Source: Legionella qingyii (lineage in GTDB: Bacteria > Pseudomonadota > Gammaproteobacteria > Legionellales > Legionellaceae). Taken from it: a stretch of DNA of 64,000 nucleotides. This document shows positions 1 to 7,220 of the stretch, piece by piece. Below the pieces are notes generated by a model. It did not search any database, had not been told where the DNA came from, and was given only the letters and a program-made list of their open reading frames with translations. A program made the translations under genes and the position numbers. The first letter of the stretch is position 1. Each line of letters begins with the position of its first letter. The stretch covers positions 1 through 64,000 of the forward strand of contig NZ_QHJG01000010.1 in assembly GCF_003184185.1 (NCBI RefSeq). The letters are read 5' to 3'.

Positions 1-12
1 TCAAATCAATGG

Positions 13-28
13 GTTAGTCTAGACTAAC
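13..28. promoter_or_regulatory. perfect 16-bp palindrome, operator or terminator
   Basis: GTTAGTCTAGACTAAC reads identically on both strands. It is flanked by AATCAA at 4-9 and TTGATT at 29-34, which extends the symmetry with a three-base interruption. A C-run/T-run/GGGG stretch follows at about 41-55. The site could be an operator or the terminator of a gene lying left of the window; position alone does not decide. The rest of 1-216 holds no gene that I can see. Confidence 0.4.
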
Positions 29-216
29 TTGATTAAAATGCCCCCTTTTTTGGGGTAGAGCCCTTTTGCTCCGGATGTGTCATTCAAGCCAAATTTGCGT
101 ATTCTACTTAATAATTTCTTAAGTTTTCTACAATAAATTACCCGCCTCTTGAAGTCGCATACATAAATAAGATTTGTTTCTTATTTGATAGAATAACATT
201 TAATCGGGAACCAGGT

Positions 217-1674
217 ATGAAATCCAAATTTGAACGTTCAGAAATACTTAATGATCTAATCAGTTTTATCAATGCACCAAATTATATTACTCATTACAAA
301 TTATTCACTTCTCTAAGAAGTGATAGCGCTAATATTGAAGTCAATAAAAAAAACATTGCTTATTATCTTGGGACACATGAAGTCTCGCCTGAAATACAGC
401 TTACCATTCAATTAATGTACTGCAAAATAAGCCTTTGTCAGCGAAATAACTTAATTCATAATATTGAAAAAATTATGAGTTTAGTTAATGAAATAAACCC
501 TGATAGTGCAAAACATCTAGACCTGCTATTTGAAGATTTAAGCTTCGCCATCATGTCTGCTCCTAATGATTATCAAGTTCAACTTCCGGCTCAATGGCAA
601 TCTCTCATTCCTAATTATGAGAGAAAGTCAAATTTACAAAGAGCAATATACTGTATTGGTCATGCTTTACGTGCACAGCAGAACAACACCACTGCCTGGC
701 TAGTTTTAGGGCAGTTATTTATCCAAAAAAATGCTAATTGTTTCGATTTGCCATATTTCATAAATATCTTCGAAAAGAGTAATATAAGTTTCAAACCATA
801 CGCTTATGCGAATTTCTGTTTTCAGCAAGTATTAGAAGGTAAATCGGCTGAGTCTCATAAACAGCTTGCACAATCTTTTATGCAATTAATTAAAATTACT
901 TCAGATAATGCCGCAGCTAATCAACATCAATTTTTTACAGTGAATCCTGCTCCTCAAGGGATTCCAACTGAACTATCAGCAACGCCAGTTGAGCAAATTG
1001 AAGAGCAACATAAGATAATAAAGAAATTTGAAGATCGCTTGGCACTGGCATATTTACAGCGTTCTAGCTTTAAAAAAAATCAAAATCAGCTAATTAATTT
1101 TCTCTTTGCTAAAGACTCTAATCTAACAATTAAAGAGTTAAAGTCGGCAATTACTAATGCTGATTGCCTGATTGAACTTATTAATAAACTCTTACCCAAA
1201 ATATTGCGTCTACCATTCATTTACGCGTTGTTTAATCATCCTGAAATTCAGATGAGCCGAAATTCCTCTACTAGGCCTAGTGATGAAGTATTTTTAAAGA
1301 AAATCATTAAAAGCGTAGATGATTTCGAAGCTATTATTAAAACCTTACCAGAGGATAAAAGTTCTTATAAAACACAGGAACGACTGAGGAAATATATAAA
1401 GATATCAAAGCATATAAAAAATCTTTATGATCTTGCGCGTGAAACTCCTGACAATCCAGTTTCCCTGAAAAACCAACGTTCTTTATTAACAACCAGAGGT
1501 TCATCTCCCCCCCAAGTTAATCGATATCCAGGTACTTTGTTTCATAGAAGATCATCCATATGTGAGGCTATAGTTATTGAAACAGATACAAATCAGGAGA
1601 GTTTAAAAAGATCATTTGCACCTAGTGATGAGCCGGAGGTAAATGAACCTGCTAACAAAAGACAAAAATTTTAG
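217..1674 (+). CDS. hypothetical protein with C-terminal bipartite NLS-like tail (effector candidate)
   Basis: I do not recognise this 485-residue protein. The ATG is preceded by GGGAACCAGGT, a usable ribosome-binding region. It is hydrophilic and mostly helical in appearance. A stretch around residues 145-215 (AIYCIGHALRAQ ... AYANFCFQQVLEG) has a TPR-like alternation of small and aromatic residues, but I cannot confirm a repeat. There is no signal peptide or membrane segment. The last 23 residues contain KR, a 15-residue acidic/proline linker, then KRQK, the layout of a eukaryotic bipartite nuclear localisation signal. An IS3 relic lies just downstream and a secreted hydrolase gene after that, an accessory setting. 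A translocated effector acting in the host nucleus is inference only. Confidence 0.7.
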   Translation: MKSKFERSEILNDLISFINAPNYITHYKLFTSLRSDSANIEVNKKNIAYYLGTHEVSPEIQLTIQLMYCKISLCQRNNLIHNIEKIMSLVNEINPDSAKHLDLLFEDLSFAIMSAPNDYQVQLPAQWQSLIPNYERKSNLQRAIYCIGHALRAQQNNTTAWLVLGQLFIQKNANCFDLPYFINIFEKSNISFKPYAYANFCFQQVLEGKSAESHKQLAQSFMQLIKITSDNAAANQHQFFTVNPAPQGIPTELSATPVEQIEEQHKIIKKFEDRLALAYLQRSSFKKNQNQLINFLFAKDSNLTIKELKSAITNADCLIELINKLLPKILRLPFIYALFNHPEIQMSRNSSTRPSDEVFLKKIIKSVDDFEAIIKTLPEDKSSYKTQERLRKYIKISKHIKNLYDLARETPDNPVSLKNQRSLLTTRGSSPPQVNRYPGTLFHRRSSICEAIVIETDTNQESLKRSFAPSDEPEVNEPANKRQKF

Positions 1675-1699
1675 GGAGCCTGTTTCTGAACAATAAGCT

Positions 1700-1729
1700 C
1701 AGTAATGCAAATAGAGAATTTCATTACTG
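1700..1729. terminator. possible weak hairpin terminator
   Basis: CAGTAATG at 1700-1707 pairs perfectly with CATTACTG at 1722-1729 across a 14-base loop, 26 bases after the stop of the preceding gene. There is no clear T-run after the stem, so it may be a pause or transcript-end hairpin and not a strong intrinsic terminator. Confidence 0.3.
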
Positions 1730-1818
1730 GCTTAATGGAGCAAAACGAATTACAACTCTTTAACTAGCCCATAGTCCAACGGAACGAATATTTTCGTACA
1801 GGACTTGATGAGATCAAA

Positions 1819-1911
1819 ATGAATAAATCGCGTTATACCGAAACACAAATTGTCAAAAATCTAAAAGAAGTTGAAACGAGTCGATTGGCTAATCAAATAT
1901 ATGGTGAATGA
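1819..1911 (+). pseudogene. IS3-family transposase OrfA remnant
   Basis: A 30-codon reading frame begins MNKSRYTETQIVKNLKEVE. This matches the conserved N-terminus of IS3-family OrfA proteins (pattern M-KSR-T-QI--LKE-E, the start of the helix-turn-helix). After about 20 residues it loses the family pattern and stops at TGA, with no downstream OrfB. It is a decayed fragment in the 334-base gap 1675-2008, which holds nothing else but a hairpin at 1700-1729 and the promoter region of the next gene. Confidence 0.55.
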
Positions 1912-2008
1912 ATAATAACAGACGTGCTCAACTGATTATCTGTGCAAATCGCTTTAACTTGTATTATATTTAGAATAAGTCTATTTAGGTCGAATTGTTG
2001 GTGGAATC

Positions 2009-3235
2009 ATGAAAGTAATCGCCCCTGCTTTAGCTCTATCCTTATCTTGTATTGTATGCACAGTCAATTCTGAACCGAACAATACTCAAACGAATAACGC
2101 CCAACCTAAAATTGAAGATTATAAATTAATGGTGAATGGACAGCCTTTTATAATCAAAGGGATGGCCTATGCACCTGAACCCAAGGGCTTTCCTGGTAAT
2201 AAAATTTCTGGAAAATCCGAGTATGGTTGGGAATATAAAAATGGAGCCTGGCTATGTATGCCAGCGAATCAATATGACCCCAATGATTGGAAATCACCTT
2301 GTGATGATGATGATTTTTTTGGAACACTGAAGATTGAGAGTGCTGCGAATGCAACCTATAACAGAGAATTACAGAGTAAGTGGGCCCGTGAACTAGATCA
2401 GATGCAAAACATAGGAGTCAATACTCTAAGATTGTATAATATCAATTCGGTAGGAAAAGATCATATTACATTTTTAGACGAAGTTTCAAAAAGGAACATG
2501 TATGTCATTTATCCCATTTTAACCGATCACCTTTCAAAGCAAGCAAATTATGACAAAACCAAAATTGTCAATTCGATTAAAGAAGTTTGTGGTAATAAAG
2601 CAATTCTAGCATTTACTGCAGGAAATGAATTGCCTGTATTTGAAGATAAAGCAACTCTGGCTCGGGTTAATGAAGTAGTGGATTTAATACACCAAAATTG
2701 TCCGGGAAGTTTAGTGACCTATGCAATGGCCGATGATCCTTCAAAATGGGCTGTGTCTAAGGAAGGTGGAACCAGTGAATTAGTAGAAAAAATTCCGAAT
2801 GTAGATTTTATTACAGTAAATGCTGGTTACCGAGGCGACCCTTCAACAAATGCGTCTCATGGATACAATGAGCTATTTTTTAATCAAATAAAATTAACCA
2901 CCGAAAAGTACAATAAGCCATTTTTGATAGGAGAAGTAGGTAAGCATTTGAATGATAAATATGGCCCCACATGGTTTAATGCAGTTTTGAAAATCATTTT
3001 GAACCGCTCTGCCGAAGCACATAATTTAGGTGCCGTCTTTTTTGAATACAATGATGAACCCATTAAAAAGTCTGCAGCAGGAACTTCAAATGATATTACT
3101 ATGGGCATAACTAAAGCAGGAGTATTACAGCCTGGTACTGAGTCAACTGTACAAGATCCTACCAATGAGCTGAAAACTGACTTTCAAATGTTTACTGGAT
3201 CGGATTGCAACTTCCTTAAATGCAATAGTCAATAA
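2009..3235 (+). CDS. secreted GH72/GH-A clan glycoside hydrolase-like protein
   Basis: The 408-residue product has a Sec-type signal peptide (MKVIAPALALSLSCIVC...), predicted to be cleaved near residue 21. The mature part has the features of retaining clan GH-A enzymes and especially the fungal GH72 beta-1,3-glucanosyltransferases (Gas1/Gel). These are VNGQPFIIKGMAYAP near the N-terminus, GVNTLRLYNI (R141) after a conserved helix, an acid/base motif GNEL (E207) and a nucleophile motif LIGEVG (E309). The expected substrate would be a beta-glucan outside the cell, either remodelled or hydrolysed. GGTGGA precedes the ATG at good spacing. Its two neighbours are accessory genes and no polysaccharide locus is visible. 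Family-level assignment is fairly secure; transferase versus hydrolase activity is not. Confidence 0.75.
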   Translation: MKVIAPALALSLSCIVCTVNSEPNNTQTNNAQPKIEDYKLMVNGQPFIIKGMAYAPEPKGFPGNKISGKSEYGWEYKNGAWLCMPANQYDPNDWKSPCDDDDFFGTLKIESAANATYNRELQSKWARELDQMQNIGVNTLRLYNINSVGKDHITFLDEVSKRNMYVIYPILTDHLSKQANYDKTKIVNSIKEVCGNKAILAFTAGNELPVFEDKATLARVNEVVDLIHQNCPGSLVTYAMADDPSKWAVSKEGGTSELVEKIPNVDFITVNAGYRGDPSTNASHGYNELFFNQIKLTTEKYNKPFLIGEVGKHLNDKYGPTWFNAVLKIILNRSAEAHNLGAVFFEYNDEPIKKSAAGTSNDITMGITKAGVLQPGTESTVQDPTNELKTDFQMFTGSDCNFLKCNSQ

Positions 3236-3307
3236 CTCATCGCTAAAGTGAGGGGAGCTAAAAAAATTATGCTTTTATATGATTTTCATTTGTCCATCTC
3301 ATTTCAA

Positions 3308-3364
3308 AAGGCAGCCATGCTAAAAACAAGAATTTCAAAAAAATAATGTACAATTGGCTGCCTT
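3308..3364. repeat. 10-bp perfect inverted repeat in the 3236-3537 gap
   Basis: AAGGCAGCCA at 3308-3317 and TGGCTGCCTT at 3355-3364 are exact reverse complements separated by 37 bases. It may be the transcript end of the hydrolase gene (long-loop hairpin) or a protein-binding site for the next gene. The rest of the 302-base gap is AT-rich leader sequence without a gene. Confidence 0.35.
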
Positions 3365-3537
3365 GAACCAGAAATTTTACAAAACAGACAATTTATCTAA
3401 AAGTTCGCTCATTCATTCACTTTAAGAATTAATAAAACACCTTTTTACATTATTTTATTCAATCATTTTATTGATCAAATAATAACCACAAGTTCTATAC
3501 TTTAAGAATATACTGAAATCAAGAATGGAGTTCTGTC

Positions 3538-4677
3538 ATGTATTCCAAATATGATAAACTCATTTACATCAATTTGACCCAAGATCAAATAACGGCAAAT
3601 ATTGACACACTCATAATTCATGAAACACCCGCTATTCTTGTGAAAATTCCAAATGGAAGTGATCTTAAAATTTTGCAAGGTCCTGAGTTCTTTCCCGGAC
3701 CGATTACAAACCAAACTAAAATATATTTTTCGGCTCATGGAAGAGAAGAGTTACAAGATCTTGTTCTTGATAGACAAAAAGGCGATCCGAATCTTTACAA
3801 TCTAGATGATGTTGCTACTTATTTTGGAAAACTCCTAACAAATCCAAATTTTAAAAATCCTGATATAACACCTCGATTGACACTGGTGATGTGTGTATGT
3901 GAAGGATTGGGTTTTGCCAAAAACTTACAAAAAAAATTACTTGCCGACTATGATTTATATATTGATGTGATTGCTAATAAAAATGTATTACACGAGCAAT
4001 TTATAAAGCCTTCCCATGAACGCATGGTGTATCTTAACCATAGAGAAACATCCGTCAAAGGTGTGGGTAGAGAATATAAACGACCACATAGTAAGGTGTT
4101 ATTGACCATTGATAGAGGAGGTTCACAACAGGAAATTGATGCTTATGAATTGAAATGGATAGAAAATGTCCTCAATGGGATTCATCAACAAGTAGCAACA
4201 TTTAATAAATGGGCTAATTTTGAAAATCCAGAAAATTTTAGCATTTTAGAAGGGCTTATTACCTTTTGCAAGGATGTTGATGCCCTTGTTTCGTTATCCA
4301 TAGGTAAAGATATTCATTTGACTGCTAATAACCTCTTGGCATTGTTACAAAGTTGTCAGAAAACTTCTGCCGATCCGCTGTATGTACAAGCAATGAAATT
4401 TGAAATGTTTCAGTTCGTGACAAAAAATCTTATTAATGAAGGAGTAAGATATATTAATCCAAATATGGAGATGCAAGAATATTTAAATGCTCTTGCGGAA
4501 CTTGAATCACAGCAGAATAAAATGATTCGAGATGAAGCAGCTCCTAATCTATTTCAAGCACAAAAAGCTATTTATTCTGGATTACTAGCAGAAGCTTCGG
4601 AATATGGTATAGAGTCGGTATTAGATAAACTTGAACAAGCAATGCAAAGTGAAACGCTCGGAATGCGCCCTTCCTAA
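3538..4677 (+). CDS. caspase-like (clan CD / C80-like) cysteine protease candidate
   Basis: This 379-residue protein is not a member of any family I can name outright. Its N-terminal 150 residues carry the two signatures that define clan CD peptidases (caspases, clostripain, MARTX/TcdA C80 domains). One is a hydrophobic strand ending in His-Gly (KIYFSAHG, H67-G68). The other is a second hydrophobic strand ending in Cys about 50 residues later (LTLVMCVCEGLG, C119 or C121). The spacing and the following small residues fit a catalytic His/Cys dyad. Residues 200-379 are helical and could be a substrate or localisation module. No signal peptide is present, so if exported it would need a dedicated system. 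GGAG sits eight bases before the ATG. Fold assignment is inference from motifs. Confidence 0.6.
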   Translation: MYSKYDKLIYINLTQDQITANIDTLIIHETPAILVKIPNGSDLKILQGPEFFPGPITNQTKIYFSAHGREELQDLVLDRQKGDPNLYNLDDVATYFGKLLTNPNFKNPDITPRLTLVMCVCEGLGFAKNLQKKLLADYDLYIDVIANKNVLHEQFIKPSHERMVYLNHRETSVKGVGREYKRPHSKVLLTIDRGGSQQEIDAYELKWIENVLNGIHQQVATFNKWANFENPENFSILEGLITFCKDVDALVSLSIGKDIHLTANNLLALLQSCQKTSADPLYVQAMKFEMFQFVTKNLINEGVRYINPNMEMQEYLNALAELESQQNKMIRDEAAPNLFQAQKAIYSGLLAEASEYGIESVLDKLEQAMQSETLGMRPS

Positions 4678-4939
4678 CATCGAGAAAGTAAGCCATTCTT
4701 GGTGAAGTATAATGCAATGAATGTGATTTATTTTAAATTAGAAGATAACTCAATGGTTAAAATTCATAAGTTCGTTCTAATGAAAAACTACTTTCAATTT
4801 TGATATCCAGTGTATGAATTTGCTATGGAACGTAAAATCAACATGACCATGAATATAGAATAAATTTGAAAATTAATTAGGGTCGTGGCAAACAATGAAA
4901 TAAGATACTCTCAGGCTATATTGATAAAAAATATTCAAA

Positions 4940-5599
4940 ATGATTTACACGATACAGAACGAACGAAATATAGATTTTACTTATAATTACAAACAACCTG
5001 ACGAATATCATTTCAGTCTTGATTCAATTCATCTTGCAAAATTTGTAGCAACACAATTGCAATACCATACCGATCTTGGTTCATTAAGAGTATTAGACCT
5101 CTGCGCAGGATGCGGGGTCATTGGGTTTGAATTATCATGGCATCTTCAAGAAATCCGGCAGATTGATTTTATTGAGATTCAAGATATTTACACTGAATAT
5201 TTTTATCATAACTTGGCTCACATCAATCGGCCTGAATTGAAATTTCGTTGGTATCTTTTAAATTATGATGAACTACATCACAAAAAATGGGAAGGGAAAT
5301 TTGATTTGATTATTAGTAATCCACCCTATTTCCAACCAGGCCATGGAATGCTTTCCCCTTCCACATTTAAAAATCGTTGTAGATTTTATTTAGATAGCTC
5401 TTTTCAGAGTTATATTCGAGCGCTAGAAAATTCGCTTGCTAACAAAGGTAACGCTTATTTTTTATTGCGCTCATTAAAACATCATGGGCTTGATTTATTT
5501 TCTGATACAGAAAAAATCCTACAGGAAACCTCAGTAACAGCAAAAAAAATATCGCATTTCCGTGGTTCAGATATTATTTTATTAGAAAAACTAAAATAA
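4940..5599 (+). CDS. TrmN6-like tRNA1(Val) (adenine-37-N6)-methyltransferase
   Basis: A 219-residue class I SAM-dependent methyltransferase. Motif I is VLDLCAGCGVIG (residues 51-62), motif II is around DFIEIQ, and the N6-adenine catalytic motif NPPY is at residues 127-130 inside FDLIISNPPYFQPG. The overall plan matches the YfiC/TrmN6 family, which methylates A37 of tRNA1(Val); RlmF/RsmC-type targets cannot be excluded. There is no clear Shine-Dalgarno sequence before the ATG. The gene stands alone after a 262-base gap (4678-4939) that shows only AT-rich sequence, and it converges on the next gene across 65 bases. Enzyme class is secure; the exact tRNA target is inferred. Confidence 0.75.
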   Translation: MIYTIQNERNIDFTYNYKQPDEYHFSLDSIHLAKFVATQLQYHTDLGSLRVLDLCAGCGVIGFELSWHLQEIRQIDFIEIQDIYTEYFYHNLAHINRPELKFRWYLLNYDELHHKKWEGKFDLIISNPPYFQPGHGMLSPSTFKNRCRFYLDSSFQSYIRALENSLANKGNAYFLLRSLKHHGLDLFSDTEKILQETSVTAKKISHFRGSDIILLEKLK

Positions 5600-5664
5600 A
5601 GTTTAGTCAGTCTAAGTTGGGCCGTGCCCACTAGGCTGGTTTCTAAGTTAACTGGCTAAATCGA

Positions 5665-6801
5665 TTAATGTTTCGGTTTATTCTCTTCTACAGCAGGGTT
5701 TGTCGCCTCATATGCTTCTCTATTCGTTTGCGATAGATGCAATCCATCGGTAAAATCCAAATAACCCGCAATGTGCAGGGCCAAATCTTTGGGTAGCGCA
5801 TATTGCTTAAACAATCCCATAAGAGCATTTGGCGTTAAATTATTTACTTTTTCTTCTTCCTTAGTTAGAAAATCTTTTATTTCCTGACTTAGCGCTATAT
5901 CAATCGGTTTCGCGGTATAGCCTTGACTAAAATCTCGATAAACAGAATTTAGGTGAATGTAAAAGGGAAGTTTTAATAGTGCCCTTTTTTGTATCTTAAA
6001 CAAGGATCCAAAAAGTTGCTTAATTTGATCTAAATTACCTGCTTCAATCGACTCAACATAGCCTTCAACGGTAGTTTTATTAAGTTTAAAGAGTTCAGTA
6101 AATATTGGTAAGCTTATAAGTTCACCTTTGGAATAACTATAAGTAACTTCATCCACAAAATATTTACCTGCATTTAACGTAATAATTTCGGCAAGAGATT
6201 TTGGAATTTCAATTACTGGCCTGCTGCCCAATAAATATGGAAGTGGTTTTTCGCAAAAACCACTTTTTTTAATATAAATACCAAAATCAAGATTAGTTGA
6301 CTTAGTGATTTTGACAGTCATAATCCAAGGATATTGGCCATTTTCTTTACCAAGTGAAAAAATGAACGTTCCAACGTCTTTATCTTTTAAAGCAGTTTTG
6401 ATTTGCTCTTCATTAAGGTCTAACTGTTTCCATGTCAGCGATAATAAAGAATATCCTGGTAGTTTAGCTTTTTCTTTTACGGCCTCAATTTGATTAAATG
6501 GAATCCAATAGCACAACGTAAGACGATTAACCATCGTGTGCAAATCTTTAAAGGTACCCTGGTGATTTTGCAATATAAGACTACTGCCATCGGCAGGATT
6601 TTTAGTTACTAAAAGATGGGAGACCTTTATTTGATTATCTTTCCCTCTAACAACGAAGCTCAATGCAGCAATTGCATCTTTTTGACTAGAGGGACGCAAT
6701 ATAAAAGTTCTAAAAGGCATATTTCTGAGTCGCTTTTCAGCTTCAGTTCGATCAATGTCATAATAACATGAGGGATAGACCAAGTCAGATTTCTCGCGCA
6801 T
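5665..6801 (-). CDS. SH2-domain and F-box protein, probable host-directed effector
   Basis: Residues 10-100 of this 378-residue protein read as an SH2 domain. CYYDIDRTEAEKRL matches the alphaA region, FILRPSS the betaB strand with the phosphotyrosine-binding arginine (R36), VSHLLV the betaD strand with its conserved His (H62), and FKDLHTMVNRL the alphaB helix. Residues 120-215 (GTFIFSLGKENG...IMTVKI) may be a second, degenerate SH2 fold lacking the arginine. Residues 335-367 (ALPKDLALHIAGYLDFTDGL) form an F-box, the segment that binds Skp1 in eukaryotic SCF ubiquitin ligases. Bacterial SH2 domains are known mainly from Legionella. Taken together the protein could recruit host ubiquitin machinery to tyrosine-phosphorylated proteins. 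Domain calls are by motif; function is inference. Confidence 0.75.
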   Translation of the reverse strand: MREKSDLVYPSCYYDIDRTEAEKRLRNMPFRTFILRPSSQKDAIAALSFVVRGKDNQIKVSHLLVTKNPADGSSLILQNHQGTFKDLHTMVNRLTLCYWIPFNQIEAVKEKAKLPGYSLLSLTWKQLDLNEEQIKTALKDKDVGTFIFSLGKENGQYPWIMTVKITKSTNLDFGIYIKKSGFCEKPLPYLLGSRPVIEIPKSLAEIITLNAGKYFVDEVTYSYSKGELISLPIFTELFKLNKTTVEGYVESIEAGNLDQIKQLFGSLFKIQKRALLKLPFYIHLNSVYRDFSQGYTAKPIDIALSQEIKDFLTKEEEKVNNLTPNALMGLFKQYALPKDLALHIAGYLDFTDGLHLSQTNREAYEATNPAVEENKPKH

Positions 6802-6933
6802 AAAAAATATCAGATGTATTTGTTTTATGTAGTATATTATTCGATTTATTGCAAATCAAATTGAGTCATTGGTGATCAAATTACAGGGTGATTTAAAGTT
6901 TCCAAGAAATACAATATGAAAAAATAACACGTG

Positions 6934-7092
6934 ATGGATTTTATCGATAATTTGCAAGGTGTTCCGATTCAAGAGGAATAAGGCATTTGGGATCAATTAA
7001 ATCAGTGTCTTTCAATGAAGGTTACTTCGAAAATAACTGATTTATTTGAAGTTTTAAAAGCCCCATCAGAACGAACTGACAGAGCTTTTTAA
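6934..7092 (+). pseudogene. small open frame broken by an in-frame TAA
   Basis: From the ATG at 6934 the frame reads 15 codons (MDFIDNLQGVPIQEE), a TAA, then another 36 codons (GIWDQLNQCLSMKVTSKITD...) to a TAA at 7090-7092. Composition on both sides is protein-like and in the same frame, suggesting a small gene with one nonsense change. I recognise no family. It lies in the 419-base gap 6802-7220, which otherwise holds the palindrome at 7105-7210. Chance cannot be ruled out. Confidence 0.3.
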
Positions 7093-7104
7093 AAGTTACT
7101 AGAG

Positions 7105-7210
7105 TCTGTTGACATTGCATTTAATTCCGCCTACCTATTTTTATTGCGCCTTTAGTGGATTCCGCGCATAAAGCACGGAACGTAGGCTAATGAAAAAATT
7201 GTCAACAAAC
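7105..7210. repeat. 106-bp imperfect palindromic element behind fusA
   Basis: The left end (TCTGTTGACATT...CCGCCTAC) and the right end, read in reverse complement (TTTGTTGACAATTT...GCCTACGTTCC), match with a few mismatches. The centre contains TTCCG and CGGAA around an 11-base loop. The element ends ten bases from the fusA stop codon on the fusA downstream side. It may serve as the fusA terminator and has the form of a small non-coding miniature repeat with TGTTGACA termini. Confidence 0.5.
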
Positions 7211-7220
7211 CCTAACGGTC

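Noticed and set aside
5601..5664. GGGC/GCCC mini-hairpin and TCTAAGTT direct repeats between convergent genes
   Set aside because: The stem is only four bases and there is no T-run. TAAGTTGGGCC recurs near 25538, but two copies are too few to call a repeat family.
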